A DNA stretch of 64,000 nt from Bacillus thuringiensis (GTDB lineage Bacteria; Bacillota; Bacilli; Bacillales; Bacillaceae_G), in contig NZ_CP155559.1 in NCBI RefSeq assembly GCF_022095615.2, positions 4,151,501 through 4,215,500 on the forward strand. The letters run 5' to 3'. Position numbers and translations under genes: made by a program. Of this stretch, positions 47,164 through 58,707 are shown piece by piece. Each line of letters begins with the position of its first letter. Position 1 is the first letter of the stretch. The notes beneath the pieces were generated by a model that was given only the letters and a program-made list of their open reading frames with translations, had not been told where the DNA came from and ran no database searches.

Positions 47164-47850
47164 CTATACAATTCCCCTTTCTAACTTTGTTAAATTAGGT
47201 CTAAGATGAGTGAGAAGTTGCAGTCGATCGACAACAATGTGATTGTTCTCATTAATATACGCACATTCTGCCGCCTCCGCTCCGTCTTCTTTCTCTTCCG
47301 GAGCCCGCATTGCCACATCACTAATTCGAAGTTGCATCGGGTTCATATCAGATGCAGCTATTACAGCATCCGAATCCCCATAATACCCAGCATGCGCAAT
47401 TCCTCTTAATGATCCTACGACAAAAATATTCCCCCCAGCGATAACCGTTCCGCCTGGATTAACATCTCCAATTAACAATAAATTTCCTTTTACATGTAAA
47501 ACTTGTCCAGAGCGAACAATTTTGGAAATAGGGACAATTTCTGTTTCTTCTTTCCAAGCTATTGCTTCTGCTTTAGTTATAACATCACTTTCAATTGAAT
47601 CCACAACAAGATTCTTTTTATTACGAATTAACGTACGAATCTCTTCTTGTTGGACTTCTGTTAAATAACGATTTCCCACTTTCACATGCACTTCAATTAA
47701 AGAGCGCCCATCACCATCATAGTAATGTGTAGAAAGCTTTTCATCCAATTCCTCCAGTAATTCAGAGAATGAACAACAATCATCTAAATGAAGCGTTATT
47801 CCGTCTTTTGTCCCTTTTATTGTTACATTTTGTTGCTTTTTTTCTTCCAC
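47164..47850 (-). CDS. minC: Septum site-determining protein MinC
   Basis: 228 residues. N-terminal domain that inhibits FtsZ, then the C-terminal beta-helix that binds MinD ([44 protein letters not shown]). Start is a GTG at 47850 with GGGGTG upstream. Confidence 0.95.
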   Translation of the reverse strand: MEEKKQQNVTIKGTKDGITLHLDDCCSFSELLEELDEKLSTHYYDGDGRSLIEVHVKVGNRYLTEVQQEEIRTLIRNKKNLVVDSIESDVITKAEAIAWKEETEIVPISKIVRSGQVLHVKGNLLLIGDVNPGGTVIAGGNIFVVGSLRGIAHAGYYGDSDAVIAASDMNPMQLRISDVAMRAPEEKEDGAEAAECAYINENNHIVVDRLQLLTHLRPNLTKLERGIV

Positions 47851-47885
47851 TAAAGTTCACCCCACCGATTCAATTCGACATAAAA

Positions 47886-48431
47886 TTAGAAAATCCTTTT
47901 TTCTTTTTCTTCCATCGCTTTTGAAAGACGCATTAAATATCGTCTCAGTGGGAAACAAACTATCAATAAGAAAATTGCATTTAGCAATAAAGTAGACAGG
48001 AGACGATCTGTGAAAAAGACATACGCCGACATATGAGTACGTCCTAACAAAGTTAAAAATCCATACACATAATACTCTAGTGCTACAATGCTACCTAGTA
48101 CGATAGAAGCAACAATAAATAAATTCAATTGTAGTACCTTCATCACACTATAAACTAAATAAGCTAAAATCGGATACGCAAAAATATATATACCGACAAG
48201 TTCTGTGTATACGGTATCAAATAAGAAACCAAATAAGAGTCCGTAATAAATCCCTTGGACCGGACTATAGTACACAGTAACAAAACATAACACAATTATA
48301 AAGAAATGAGGTGCTGCTATACTGTCTTTCCAAAAAACCTCTGTTGGAACAATAGTAGCAAACATATTTTCAAATAAAAAAACAAAAAGGAGCAAAAGAG
48401 GAAGAGCTGCTCTTTTTAGAATCTTCATCAT
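47886..48431 (-). CDS. mreD: Rod shape-determining protein MreD
   Basis: 181 residues with about five membrane helices. Conserved GLLFGFLFDTVYTELVGIYIFAYPILAYL segment of MreD. Part of the elongasome with MreB, MreC and RodA. ATG ATG doublet start; either is possible. Follows mreC by 14 bp. Confidence 0.93.
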   Translation of the reverse strand: MMKILKRAALPLLLLFVFLFENMFATIVPTEVFWKDSIAAPHFFIIVLCFVTVYYSPVQGIYYGLLFGFLFDTVYTELVGIYIFAYPILAYLVYSVMKVLQLNLFIVASIVLGSIVALEYYVYGFLTLLGRTHMSAYVFFTDRLLSTLLLNAIFLLIVCFPLRRYLMRLSKAMEEKEKRIF

Positions 48432-48445
48432 CTCTTCTCCCCCTC

Positions 48446-49297
48446 CTATTCTAATGGCGCTGAAGGCTTCGCACGTTTCGCAACCATAACATGCTCTACG
48501 TCATTTAAATCAGCGGCAGGTTTTACATAAGCTGTTTTTGTTAAGCCGTATGGATCTGGCTGAACATCAACGATTGTTCCAATTACAAGACCTTTCGGGA
48601 AAATATCACCAAGTCCAGATGTTACAACTAATTGATTAGGTGCTACTTTTGCATCAGAACCAATCTTTGTGAAAAGAAGTAAGTGCTTTTCTTTATCATA
48701 ACCTTCAATCAATCCAAAGATTTTCTCATCACCTTGTACGATAGCAGAAACACGATTTGTTCGGCTCATAGAGCTTAGCAATTCTACTGATGATGTAAAC
48801 TGAGATACACTTTTCACTCGTCCAACTAGGCCTTGTGAAGTCACTACAGCCATATCTTTTTTAATTCCTTGCTGTGCCCCTTTATCAACTCCAACTAAAT
48901 CGTACCATTTATCCGGGTTACGAGAAACGACAGTAGCTGGAATTTCAGTATAATCACTAGGCAACTCTTTTTTACCAGTTAACTCTTGTAACTTCTTTTT
49001 ATCATCTTCTAATTGTTTTACTTTCCCTGATAGACCTGCATAATTATCTAATTTTGCTTTTAATTCTTTATTCTCTTCATACGTGCGCTTTACATCTTCT
49101 ACATTTTCGAAGAATCCAGCTACGTATTTCGCTGGCTTTTGGAATACACGTTCTACAACACCGACAGTGTCTTTAACAAACTGCTCTGGCCATGTTAAAC
49201 TGTTCCGTTCTTTCAATGAGATTCCAATCAATGCCACGAGAAGAATAATACTAACTAACAAAACAATTAATCTTTTGTTTAAGAAAAACTGTGGCAC
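48446..49297 (-). CDS. mreC: Rod shape-determining protein MreC
   Basis: 283 residues from the GTG at 49297, seven bases after GAGGG. Another GTG two codons upstream is too close to that site. One N-terminal membrane helix (KRLIVLLVSIILLVALIGISL), a coiled coil (about 65-115, GKVKQLEDDKKKLQELTGKK) and a beta-barrel extracytoplasmic domain. Ties MreB to the peptidoglycan synthases. Confidence 0.94.
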   Translation of the reverse strand: MPQFFLNKRLIVLLVSIILLVALIGISLKERNSLTWPEQFVKDTVGVVERVFQKPAKYVAGFFENVEDVKRTYEENKELKAKLDNYAGLSGKVKQLEDDKKKLQELTGKKELPSDYTEIPATVVSRNPDKWYDLVGVDKGAQQGIKKDMAVVTSQGLVGRVKSVSQFTSSVELLSSMSRTNRVSAIVQGDEKIFGLIEGYDKEKHLLLFTKIGSDAKVAPNQLVVTSGLGDIFPKGLVIGTIVDVQPDPYGLTKTAYVKPAADLNDVEHVMVAKRAKPSAPLE

Positions 49298-49338
49298 GTT
49301 CACACCCTCTTAATTTCATTGATTTTTATTTTGCAATA

Positions 49339-50409
<1,071 letters not shown>

Positions 50410-50441
50410 TTATAAAAACAGTACGTTTTTTATATCTTTAT

Positions 50442-50472
50442 CCTTTTTGTAGATAATTTTCTACAAAAAACT
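50442..50472 (-). terminator. Terminator after radC
   Basis: TTTTTGTAGA pairs with TCTACAAAAA across a six-base loop; the arms themselves provide A/T tails on both strands. Confidence 0.6.
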
Positions 50473-50514
50473 CATAAATCACATTATAAAACAAAATAAG
50501 TAAAAAGCATAGTC

Positions 50515-51192
50515 TTAAATATGACCTTTTTCCTTTAAACTCACGAATTTATGGTCACCTATTATAATATGGTCAAGCACTTCAATTCCGATAATTCGCC
50601 CGCATTCTACTAAGCGTTTCGTTACTTCAATATCTTCTCGGCTCGGCGTGGGATCTCCTGAGGGATGATTATGGAGACATATGATAGAGGCTGCCGCACG
50701 GCGAAATGCTTCTTTAAAAACTTCTCGCGGGTGTACAATCGACGTATTTAAACTTCCAATAAAAATCGTTTGCCTATGTATGACTTGATTCTTCGTGTTC
50801 AAATATAAACATACAAAATGCTCCTGCTGCAGGAAGCGCATTTCTTCCATCATATATCTTGCACAATCTTCTGGGCTTCGAATGCTGTATCTATTTTGAT
50901 ATTCTAACCGTACCATTCTTCTACCGAGTTCAAAAGCAGCTATAAGCTGGGCTGCCTTTGCAATCCCGACGCCATGTATACTGACAAGCTCTTCTAACGT
51001 TGCATCTTTCAACATACGTAAACCATCAAAGTGATGTAAGATTTTATCTGATAACTTTAAAACTGTTTCTTCTTTAGAACCTGTTCTGAGTAATACTGCA
51101 AGAAGCTCCCTATTCGATAAACTTCCAGCTCCTTCTAACAATAAACGCTCCCGTGGCTGTTCTTCTTTGACAACATCACGAATACCGTTCAT
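50515..51192 (-). CDS. radC: RadC family JAB/MPN protein
   Basis: 225 residues from the ATG at 51192 after GGGGTGGAG. An N-terminal helix-hairpin-helix region and a C-terminal JAMM fold with LHNHPSGDPTPSREDIEVT (metal-binding HxH...D). Once thought to be a DNA repair protein; function remains unclear. It lies between maf and mreB in Bacillus. Confidence 0.95.
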   Translation of the reverse strand: MNGIRDVVKEEQPRERLLLEGAGSLSNRELLAVLLRTGSKEETVLKLSDKILHHFDGLRMLKDATLEELVSIHGVGIAKAAQLIAAFELGRRMVRLEYQNRYSIRSPEDCARYMMEEMRFLQQEHFVCLYLNTKNQVIHRQTIFIGSLNTSIVHPREVFKEAFRRAAASIICLHNHPSGDPTPSREDIEVTKRLVECGRIIGIEVLDHIIIGDHKFVSLKEKGHI

Positions 51193-51239
51193 TTCTCCAC
51201 CCCTTTTACTTGTTCTCTCAAAGAAAATCCCATGCAATT

Positions 51240-51815
51240 TTACGCATGGGTTACATCAATATTAAATTGTTTTAATTCCCGAACAAGACGTGAAATTGGT
51301 AAACCGACTACACTATAATAGTCCCCTTGAATATGTTGAACAAAAATAGATCCTTTACCTTGAATTCCATAACTTCCCGCTTTATCAAGAGGCTCTTTTG
51401 ATGCAACGTATGCGTCAATTTCCTCTTCTGTTAATTCCCAAAACGTAACTTCTGTACGCTCGTAAAAAGTGACTGTTTTGTCTTTTGTTATAATTGCAAC
51501 ACCAGTATACACTTCATGTGTTTTCCCTGATAATAATTGCAACATTTCTTTCGCCTCAGCCTCATTAGAAGGCTTTCCAAGAATACGCGATTCATATGTA
51601 ACAATTGTGTCTGCACCTAACACAATATGATCACTGTTATTTTCTGCTACCGCAGATGCCTTTTGCAGGGAAAGGGACATAACAATATCAGAAGGTGATG
51701 AGTACGCACCAATCGTTTCTTCTACTTCACTTACAATGATTTCAAATGGTACATCTGCTAACTCAAGCAGTTCCTTCCTGCGAGGTGACCCTGATGCTAA
51801 AATAATTTTTCTCAT
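51240..51815 (-). CDS. maf: Maf nucleotide pyrophosphatase
   Basis: 191 residues from the ATG at 51815 (GGAGAAAAT upstream). N-terminal [12 protein letters not shown] and VLGADTIV motifs identify the Maf house-cleaning nucleotide pyrophosphatase family. It hydrolyses modified NTPs (dTTP/UTP class) and affects septation when overexpressed. Located between spoIIB and radC as in B. subtilis. Confidence 0.95.
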   Translation of the reverse strand: MRKIILASGSPRRKELLELADVPFEIIVSEVEETIGAYSSPSDIVMSLSLQKASAVAENNSDHIVLGADTIVTYESRILGKPSNEAEAKEMLQLLSGKTHEVYTGVAIITKDKTVTFYERTEVTFWELTEEEIDAYVASKEPLDKAGSYGIQGKGSIFVQHIQGDYYSVVGLPISRLVRELKQFNIDVTHA

Positions 51816-51988
51816 ATTTTCTCCTTCCTTTCTCACATGAAGCAGAATCATTTATATCAATCGTATCAAAGGAATAGTTTGTCCACAAATGAAAGAAATA
51901 TTATTTTCTCTAAACAAAATAATACTTTTTACTAAAATACGATTATATTCCTGCCATAGAGAAAGCACTTTGCTCTAAATTCAAAAGA

Positions 51989-52018
51989 AAAGAAAGAAGT
52001 ACCTATACTTCTTTCTTC
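51989..52018 (-). terminator. Terminator after spoIIB
   Basis: GAAAGAAGTA pairs with TACTTCTTTC, followed by TTTTCTTTT on the minus strand. Confidence 0.75.
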
Positions 52019-52035
52019 ATCATTTCATTATCCTA

Positions 52036-52998
52036 TTATTTCACCTTTTGTGAAACAATTTTTTCATATGAAAGCATACCATCAATAATAACTTGATTTA
52101 ATTTCGCCAAAGATTCCTTATCACCTTTTCCATCCTTCACTGTTTTCACAGCTACTGACGTATACATATACAATTTCTTTGCTTCTTCCTGCTTCATACT
52201 TTTCCCTTCTTTTTCAATTGCTTTCCACTCTTTTTCAATCGCACCTATATCTTTTGCGTTACTTTTTCCACTAGCTTGTACGCTAGAAGCATATTTTGCT
52301 AAATGAGTATATAATGGCTGTACTTTTGTTAAAAACGCCCCAACTTCTTTATCATTTTTCAGTAACGCTTTATCTGTTATATCCCAGTTCTTTTTCAATA
52401 CGGAGACATTATCATTTTTATACTGCGTCATTAATTGATTTACGCCCTGTTCATCACTAGCAATACCAACAACTAATGCATACTTATCGCCGCTCGGTTT
52501 TAAAGCTGCTACGCCTCCATTACCTTTCCACTCTTCAAGAGCGGCCTGTCCCTTTTCTTCGGAAGAATAAATCCCTCCTTGAACAAAAAATAATTTCATT
52601 GGATCTAATGACGTTCCTGTCTGCGCTTTTTGTTTTTCCTCTTTTGGTGCTGGTGTTTGTTCTGACGTTCCACCCACCTTTGATTCTTCATTTTGCATCT
52701 GCTTCGAAGCTGTTACTTCACTTCCCCCTGTCGCTCCTTGCCCTTTAAGTAACTGTAGCATTCCCATCCCAAACGCCGTACCAATAACAATCGCAGTTGC
52801 AACGATTGCAATTAACGTATTGCTCCACTTCTTTCGTTTTTTTTCCGTAGACACTAATTTCGCTTTTTGAAACGGAACAACGTTTTTCGGTCTTTCACTT
52901 TCTACTACCATCCATTCAAATTCATCTTTCTTCTTCTCCTCATACTTCGCTTCTGTTCCATTCACTTTCACTGAGATCGTTCGTGATTGCTTGTCCAT
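52036..52998 (-). CDS. spoIIB: Stage II sporulation protein B (SpoIIB)
   Basis: 320 residues from the ATG at 52998 after GAGGTG. Charged cytoplasmic N-terminus, one membrane helix (about 65-85, TLIAIVATAIVIGTAFGMG), a low-complexity Lys/Gln/Thr linker, and a C-terminal SPOR-like domain (KLFFVQGGIYSSEEKGQAALEEW). Needed for efficient septal wall dissolution at engulfment in B. subtilis. The B. subtilis neighbour comC is not present between spoIIB and folC here. Confidence 0.9.
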   Translation of the reverse strand: MDKQSRTISVKVNGTEAKYEEKKKDEFEWMVVESERPKNVVPFQKAKLVSTEKKRKKWSNTLIAIVATAIVIGTAFGMGMLQLLKGQGATGGSEVTASKQMQNEESKVGGTSEQTPAPKEEKQKAQTGTSLDPMKLFFVQGGIYSSEEKGQAALEEWKGNGGVAALKPSGDKYALVVGIASDEQGVNQLMTQYKNDNVSVLKKNWDITDKALLKNDKEVGAFLTKVQPLYTHLAKYASSVQASGKSNAKDIGAIEKEWKAIEKEGKSMKQEEAKKLYMYTSVAVKTVKDGKGDKESLAKLNQVIIDGMLSYEKIVSQKVK

Positions 52999-53137
52999 AC
53001 ACTCACACCTCACCTCTTATCGTTGTCCGCATCATATCATATTCCTTTCACAAAAAAACGAGATATTTGTCAGAGGAATTCGCCAAATAACCCTATATAT
53101 TTATCTTATATGTATGCATTTGACTTCATTTGTAGAA

Positions 53138-53175
53138 CAAAAAAACTAGATAGCAAAGACCATCTAGTTTTTCTC
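53138..53175 (-). terminator. Terminator after folC
   Basis: AAAAACTAGAT pairs with ATCTAGTTTTT across ten bases, with TTTTTTTG on the minus strand. It overlaps the last codons of folC. Confidence 0.8.
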
Positions 53176-54465
53176 GCGAATATATTTTCGAACTTCCGAA
53201 ATGAAATAAAGAGAACCTGTTATGATAAAAACATCATTTTCTCCAATCATTTCAACCTTTGTATCAATTGCCTCTTTCCAATTTTCAAAAACTAGTTTTG
53301 ACTCTTTCTTTGCATACGATGCTAGCTTATCAGCAGAAATAGCACGATCAAAGGCGAATGTTGTAAAAATAATTTCATCGGCGATGGTTTCTAATTGACC
53401 TACCATATTATGCAATTGCTTATCACCAAGGGCAGTAAATAAAACTATTACATTTTTATCTTTGTAATGTGATTCTACCGTTTTCACAAGGCTTTCAATA
53501 CCTTCTGGATTATGAGCACCATCTATAATGATATCTGGATTACTTTGCAGTTTTTCAAAGCGCCCAATCCAATAAGCTTCCTGTAATCCAGTTCTTATTT
53601 CTTCTTCCTCAATTAAAAATGATACGTATGTTTTTACATACATAACTGCCATCAGTGCAAGTGCTGCGTTTCCTACTTGATGACTGCCTTTCATTGAGAT
53701 TCGCACATCTTCAAAAAAGGCGAAAGGACAAGTGAAATCGAACTGTTCTCCATCTTCACAAGACTGTTTATGTAACGCTGTAAAATGCTTGCCCATCTCG
53801 TATAAGTTTGCATGATTTTCCTTTGCAACCTTTTGAATGACTTGCAATGCTTCCTCATCTTTCACACCAGTAATAACCGGGACACCAGACTTAATAATCC
53901 CCGCCTTTTCATATGCAATTTCTCCTAGTGTATTCCCTAAAATATGCATATGATCGTGGCCAATATTTGTAATAATCGTGAGAACAGGATGAATAACATT
54001 CGTAGAATCAAAGCGCCCTCCAAGCCCTGTTTCAAATAAAACAACATCACAGAAATTAACTTTACCGAAATAATAAATTGCCATAACAGTAATAATTTCA
54101 AACTCAGTCGCTTCCCCTAAATCCGTCCCATCTAGTTTTTCAACGACTGGCTTTACCATCTTTACAAGTTCAGTAATCTCTTCATCTGCAATTGGTGTTC
54201 CGTTCACACTAATACGCTCGTTAAATGTTTCAATATATGGAGAGGTAAATGTTCCTACCTTATATTTTGCATTTTCTAACATGTAGCGCATATATGTTAA
54301 TGTTGAACCTTTTCCATTTGTACCAGCAAGATGAACACATTTTATGTGACGCTCCGGATTTCCGAGCTCTTCTAGCATCCATCTCATTCTTTCCAATCCT
54401 GGTTTAATACCAAACTTCAATCGGCTATGAATCCACCCTATCGCTTCTTCGTATGTATGTATCAC
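53164..54465 (-). CDS. folC: Folylpolyglutamate/dihydrofolate synthase
   Basis: 433 residues. Adds glutamates to folates. Mur-ligase fold: P-loop GTNGKGSTLTYM (about 48-59), ETGLGGRFDSTN and NIGHDHM motifs, and DGAHNPEG in the C-terminal domain. Starts at a GTG at 54465 with AAAGGGGAAAG upstream. It follows valS but has its own promoter, nested in the valS terminator. Confidence 0.96.
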   Translation of the reverse strand: MIHTYEEAIGWIHSRLKFGIKPGLERMRWMLEELGNPERHIKCVHLAGTNGKGSTLTYMRYMLENAKYKVGTFTSPYIETFNERISVNGTPIADEEITELVKMVKPVVEKLDGTDLGEATEFEIITVMAIYYFGKVNFCDVVLFETGLGGRFDSTNVIHPVLTIITNIGHDHMHILGNTLGEIAYEKAGIIKSGVPVITGVKDEEALQVIQKVAKENHANLYEMGKHFTALHKQSCEDGEQFDFTCPFAFFEDVRISMKGSHQVGNAALALMAVMYVKTYVSFLIEEEEIRTGLQEAYWIGRFEKLQSNPDIIIDGAHNPEGIESLVKTVESHYKDKNVIVLFTALGDKQLHNMVGQLETIADEIIFTTFAFDRAISADKLASYAKKESKLVFENWKEAIDTKVEMIGENDVFIITGSLYFISEVRKYIREKN

Positions 54466-54504
54466 GTATGCTTTCCCCTTTCAAAAGACAACCTTCATAC
54501 TCCT

Positions 54505-54533
54505 ATTATACGCAAAGAAAAGAGACTCACCAA
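54505..54533 (-). promoter_or_regulatory. Candidate folC promoter nested in the valS terminator
   Basis: TTGGTG (54528-54533), 17 bp and TATAAT (54505-54510) on the minus strand. The -35 box lies in the terminator stem. Confidence 0.5.
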
Positions 54534-54549
54534 TATAGTGAGCCTCTAA
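54519..54549 (-). terminator. Terminator after valS
   Basis: GAGGCTCAC pairs with GTGAGTCTC across a seven-base loop, then TTTTCTTT on the minus strand. Confidence 0.82.
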
Positions 54550-54557
54550 AAAATATT

Positions 54558-57203
54558 TTACTTTTCAAGATCTGCTAGACGTTGGCGAACTGCTTCACGT
54601 TTTTCTAGATAGTCTTGCTCTTTCGCACGCTCTCCATCAATAACTGCTGCAGGAGCTTTCGCTACGAAACCTTGGTTTGAAAGTTTCTTCTGTACACGTT
54701 CTACTTCTTTGTCGAACTTCTCAAATTCTTTCTCAAGACGTGCTCTCTCTTCATCAAGATTGATAAGATCAGCTAATGGTAAGAATAACTCTGCACCTGA
54801 TACGATTGCAGTCATTGCTTTTTCTGGTGCTTGTAAATCCGTTTGAATTATTAATTCACTTGGGTTACAGAAACGCTCAATGTAAGAGCTGTTTTTTGTA
54901 AGTTGAGCAAGTACAGCCTCATCTTTTGCTTTAATTTGCATTTGGACTTTTTTGCTCATTGGCGTATTAACTTCTGCACGGATGTTACGAACAGAGCGAA
55001 TGATATCAACTAGAAGGTGCATTTCTGCCGCAGCTTCTGTATCTTGTAAATCTTCGCGAACTGTTGGCCATGCTGCTACTGTAATAGATTCGCCTTCATG
55101 CGGTAAATGTTGCCAAATCTTCTCTGTTACGAATGGCATGAATGGGTGTAATAGACGCATTGTTTGATCTAATACGTAAGCTAAAATAGAACGAGTTGTT
55201 TTCTTAGCTGCTTCATCTTCACCGTATAGTGGAAGTTTCGCCATTTCAATGTACCAGTCACAGAAATCGTCCCAAATGAAGTTGTATAATGAACGACCAG
55301 CTTCACCGAACTCATATTTATCCATGTTACGCGTTACACTTTCGATTGTTTCGTTTAAGCGAGTTAAAATCCACTTATCCGCAACTGATTTTTCACCAGT
55401 TAAATCGATTTCTTCATACTTCATGTCATCCATATTCATTAATACGAAACGTGATGCGTTCCAAATTTTATTAATGAAGTTCCAAGTAGATTCTACTTTT
55501 TCCATGCTGAAACGTAAATCTTGACCTGGTGCACTTCCTGTTGATAAGAAGTAACGCATTGCATCTGCACCGTACTTCTCGATAACATCCATCGGATCAA
55601 TACCGTTACCAAGAGATTTACTCATTTTACGTCCTTGCTCATCACGAACTAAACCATGAATCAATACATCTTTAAATGGACGCTCGCCTGTAAACTCTAA
55701 ACCTTGGAAAATCATACGAGATACCCAGAAGAAGATGATGTCATAACCAGTTACTAAAGCATCTGTTGAATAGAACTTTTTAAAGTCTGCTGCATCTTCA
55801 TTCGGCCAGCCAAGTGTTGAGAACGGCCATAACGCTGAACTGAACCATGTATCAAGTACGTCATTATCTTGATTCCAGTTTTCAATATCTGCTGGTGCTT
55901 CTGTACCTACGTATACTTCACCAGTTTCTTTATGATACCAAGCTGGGATGCGGTGTCCCCACCATAATTGACGAGAAATACACCAGTCATGAATATTTTC
56001 CATCCAGCGTAAGTATGTGTTTTCAAAACGCTCTGGTACGAACGTTACTTTTTCTTCTTCTTTTTGTTGAAGTGCTACTGCTTTTTCTGCAAGTGGAGCC
56101 ATTTTTACGAACCATTGTGTTGATAAGTAAGGCTCAACTACTGCACCGCTACGCTCACTATGACCCACTGAATGCATATGAGGCTCGATTTCTACTAATA
56201 CGCCAGCCTCTTGTAAGTCTTTCACTAACGCTTTACGGCATTCGAAACGATCCATACCGTTATACTTACCAGCTTTTTCGTTCATCGATCCATCTTCATT
56301 CATTACTAAGATGCGTGGTAAGTCATGACGGTTACCTACTTCAAAGTCATTCGGGTCATGAGCTGGTGTAATTTTTACAACACCTGTTCCGAAATCTTTT
56401 TCTACGTACTCATCAGCAATAATCGGAATCTCACGGCCTACGATTGGAAGTGTAACTGTTTTTCCGATTAAATGTTTGTAACGATCATCTTCTGGATGAA
56501 CCGCTACCGCTGTATCACCAAGCATCGTTTCTGGACGAGTAGTAGCAAGGCGAATGTGACCTGAACCGTCTGTTAACGGATAGTTCATATGGTAGAATGC
56601 ACCTTGAACTTCTTTATGAATTACTTCAATATCAGAAAGAGCCGTGCGTGTTGCTGGGTCCCAGTTGATAATATATTCACCGCGGTAAATTAAGCCTTTT
56701 TCGTATAATTGAACGAATACTTTATTAACCGCATTAGATAAACCTTCGTCTAATGTGAAACGTTCACGAGAATAGTCTAGTCCTAAACCAACTTTCCCCC
56801 ATTGTTGACGAATGTGAGACGCGTATTCCTCTTTCCATTCCCAAGCTTTTTCAAGGAATTTCTCACGGCCAAGATCGTAACGTGAAATACCTTCTTCACG
56901 AAGTTTTCCTTCTACTTTCGCTTGTGTTGCGATACCCGCATGGTCCATTCCTGGAAGCCATAATACATCGTAACCTTGCATACGCTTCGTACGAGTTAAA
57001 ATATCTTGAAGAGTTGTATCCCAAGCATGACCTAAGTGTAACTTACCAGTTACGTTCGGAGGTGGAATTACAATTGTGTATGGTTGTTTCTTCTCATCTC
57101 CTGTTGCTTCGAAATATTTGCCTTCAAGCCACCATTGATAAAGGCCTTCTTCAACGGACATATGATCATATTTAGTTGGTAAATTCTTTTCCGTGTTTGA
57201 CAT
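54558..57203 (-). CDS. valS: Valyl-tRNA synthetase
   Basis: 881 residues. Class I synthetase. HIGH motif in [15 protein letters not shown] (about 49-63), the CP1 editing domain, KMSKS motif in [14 protein letters not shown] (about 525-538), and the C-terminal coiled coil ([27 protein letters not shown]). AAGGAGGGA precedes the ATG. It sits behind a T-box leader. Confidence 0.98.
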   Translation of the reverse strand: MSNTEKNLPTKYDHMSVEEGLYQWWLEGKYFEATGDEKKQPYTIVIPPPNVTGKLHLGHAWDTTLQDILTRTKRMQGYDVLWLPGMDHAGIATQAKVEGKLREEGISRYDLGREKFLEKAWEWKEEYASHIRQQWGKVGLGLDYSRERFTLDEGLSNAVNKVFVQLYEKGLIYRGEYIINWDPATRTALSDIEVIHKEVQGAFYHMNYPLTDGSGHIRLATTRPETMLGDTAVAVHPEDDRYKHLIGKTVTLPIVGREIPIIADEYVEKDFGTGVVKITPAHDPNDFEVGNRHDLPRILVMNEDGSMNEKAGKYNGMDRFECRKALVKDLQEAGVLVEIEPHMHSVGHSERSGAVVEPYLSTQWFVKMAPLAEKAVALQQKEEEKVTFVPERFENTYLRWMENIHDWCISRQLWWGHRIPAWYHKETGEVYVGTEAPADIENWNQDNDVLDTWFSSALWPFSTLGWPNEDAADFKKFYSTDALVTGYDIIFFWVSRMIFQGLEFTGERPFKDVLIHGLVRDEQGRKMSKSLGNGIDPMDVIEKYGADAMRYFLSTGSAPGQDLRFSMEKVESTWNFINKIWNASRFVLMNMDDMKYEEIDLTGEKSVADKWILTRLNETIESVTRNMDKYEFGEAGRSLYNFIWDDFCDWYIEMAKLPLYGEDEAAKKTTRSILAYVLDQTMRLLHPFMPFVTEKIWQHLPHEGESITVAAWPTVREDLQDTEAAAEMHLLVDIIRSVRNIRAEVNTPMSKKVQMQIKAKDEAVLAQLTKNSSYIERFCNPSELIIQTDLQAPEKAMTAIVSGAELFLPLADLINLDEERARLEKEFEKFDKEVERVQKKLSNQGFVAKAPAAVIDGERAKEQDYLEKREAVRQRLADLEK

Positions 57204-57227
57204 TATTTTCCCTCCTTAAAATAAAAA

Positions 57228-57256
57228 ATGCCCCTCATCCAAAAAGGACGAGGGAC
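57228..57256 (-). terminator. Regulated terminator of the valS T-box
   Basis: A GC-rich stem GTCCCTCGTCC/GGATGAGGGGC with a TTTTT loop, followed by TTTTTTATTTT. Confidence 0.85.
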
Positions 57257-57475
57257 ATCGCGGTACCACCTTTATTTACAAACAAATTCAGGAATTTGCT
57301 TATACTCTTAATTTGATAACGGACAAATCCGTCTTTTCCTAATGAGAACTGTTCCGTTCAGAAAAGATGCTCCAGGGCTACCTTCTAACATAACTATCTA
57401 GAGAATCTCCCAGCTAATGATTCTCCTCTCTGAAGACGTTTCTTGTTATACTCTTCCCCTTCAAGGCATTTATAT
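57228..57475 (-). promoter_or_regulatory. T-box leader of valS
   Basis: The T-box core AGGTGGTACCGCG lies at 57258-57270 on the minus strand. A terminator follows at 57228-57256 (GTCCCTCGTCC paired with GGATGAGGGGC, then TTTTTTATTTT). A candidate GTA valine specifier lies at 57379-57381, after GAAG and before a purine, in the Stem I region. The AGAGA-type loop and GATTCTC stems are visible upstream. Confidence 0.9.
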
Positions 57476-57498
57476 GATTGTTAATTATTATATACAAT

Positions 57499-57527
57499 AG
57501 TGTAAAAAACGAAACCCTATTCGTCAA
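57499..57527 (-). promoter_or_regulatory. Promoter of valS
   Basis: TTGACG (57522-57527), 17 bp, TACACT (57499-57504) on the minus strand. A perfect TATAAT further downstream lacks a -35 at the right distance. Confidence 0.5.
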
Positions 57528-57560
57528 GATAAATTTAATACCACGGCTTTTTGGGCAAAA

Positions 57561-57597
57561 AAAGAAGATAAGTAGCATCCTCTACTTATCTTCTTTA
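57561..57597 (-). terminator. Terminator after ysxE
   Basis: AAGATAAGTAG pairs with CTACTTATCTT across six bases, then TTTTTTTG on the minus strand. The dispersed repeat copy A lies between it and the gene. Confidence 0.85.
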
Positions 57598-57649
57598 TCC
57601 CGCTATTTGTGGGCAGTAAGACCCTCCACTAATTAAAGTTTCACTTTAT
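57594..57649 (+). repeat. Dispersed intergenic repeat, copy A
   Basis: From TTTATCCCGCTATTTGTGGG to TTTCACTTTAT. Nearly identical to copy B (62121-62175) and related to copy C (3667-3722). Its right edge overlaps the stop codon of ysxE (57646-57648). Contains hairpins CCCGC/GTGGG (one G-U pair) and AAAGT/ACTTT. Confidence 0.85.
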
Positions 57650-58671
57650 CCGTTCCCTTGCTGTGCAGCTTGTAACTGCGAGAGGAAATATTCTATATTG
57701 CTTACGAGCCAATGCGATTGTTGTAAGCTCTTTACTCCGAGAAGTTCATTTTCCTCATTGCGACTCTCTCTTCTTTTCTTATAAGACTGGATTTGCCGAA
57801 TAAATTGCGATGGATACGTCATATACGCAAACATGAGTAGTTGCTCTTCTTTCGTAAAAGGGAAATTTTTTTGGTACATTTGATACCATTCAAACCGATC
57901 ACTTCGCGCAATTGGATACGTATTTAAAGACCGAGAATAAAACCCTACTATATCTTGCACAGGCGTTGCAAACTTTGATTTTTCTAAACTAATAAAATAG
58001 CCATTCCGTTCATAATCAAATAAGAAATGATTAAGCGATACGTTACCATGCACAAAAGTAATACGTGTTTTTTCTTTTTCCTTCATCGCATCGTTCCACT
58101 CAGTTAATTGCTTCGTTGCAAACTCACGCGCCCTCATTACATGATGATAGTACGTACAATATTGCAATTCAAATGGAGACATATACCATTTCGCTTCAGA
58201 TTCTACGAGAAACTCTTCTAACATCTCACCATCATTCTCCCAGCGATCGGATATATTTGTATAATGTTTTTCTAAATCTTCTTCTGTATACGTTTCTTCT
58301 TTCACCGTTTTTTGATGTAACGTTCCGAGAGTTTGAAACATTTTATGGTACTGATCATTATCCTCGCCGTTGCCTTCCGCACGTTCTAACCAAGGCATTA
58401 AATAATAATTATACGTCCCGTCACTTAAAATATAATTTCCATCCGTCGCATGGTATATAGGTACATAATTTGAAAAACCGTTCTCCTTCAAATATTGAAT
58501 ATGGTGCAGAAAGTTATTCCGCTCTAACTTTCTGCTTTCTATTTTCTTGAGCGCATATGGACCTTGATTCGTGTAAATTTTCGTTACGCTTCCGTGCTCT
58601 TCCATATGCTGTGTATCCAATCTATATTGCCTTACAATGGGTTCATAGCGATTTCGTAATTCCATATCCAT
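57646..58671 (-). CDS. ysxE: Spore coat-associated protein YsxE (kinase-like fold)
   Basis: 341 residues, CotS/YutH/YsxE family with an aminoglycoside-phosphotransferase-like fold. The ATP-lobe lysine is visible (YALKKIESRKLERN). The catalytic-loop HGD motif reads HGN (FVHGNVSLNHFLFD), and the metal-binding aspartate position reads SLEKS, so it looks catalytically dead. It is next to spoVID, as in B. subtilis, where YsxE associates with the coat. AAAGGG lies eight bases before the ATG. Its stop codon lies in repeat copy A. Confidence 0.88.
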   Translation of the reverse strand: MDMELRNRYEPIVRQYRLDTQHMEEHGSVTKIYTNQGPYALKKIESRKLERNNFLHHIQYLKENGFSNYVPIYHATDGNYILSDGTYNYYLMPWLERAEGNGEDNDQYHKMFQTLGTLHQKTVKEETYTEEDLEKHYTNISDRWENDGEMLEEFLVESEAKWYMSPFELQYCTYYHHVMRAREFATKQLTEWNDAMKEKEKTRITFVHGNVSLNHFLFDYERNGYFISLEKSKFATPVQDIVGFYSRSLNTYPIARSDRFEWYQMYQKNFPFTKEEQLLMFAYMTYPSQFIRQIQSYKKRRESRNEENELLGVKSLQQSHWLVSNIEYFLSQLQAAQQGNG

Positions 58672-58707
58672 ACGAATAACCCTTTCTATTCAAAACATAG
58701 CCTTTAG

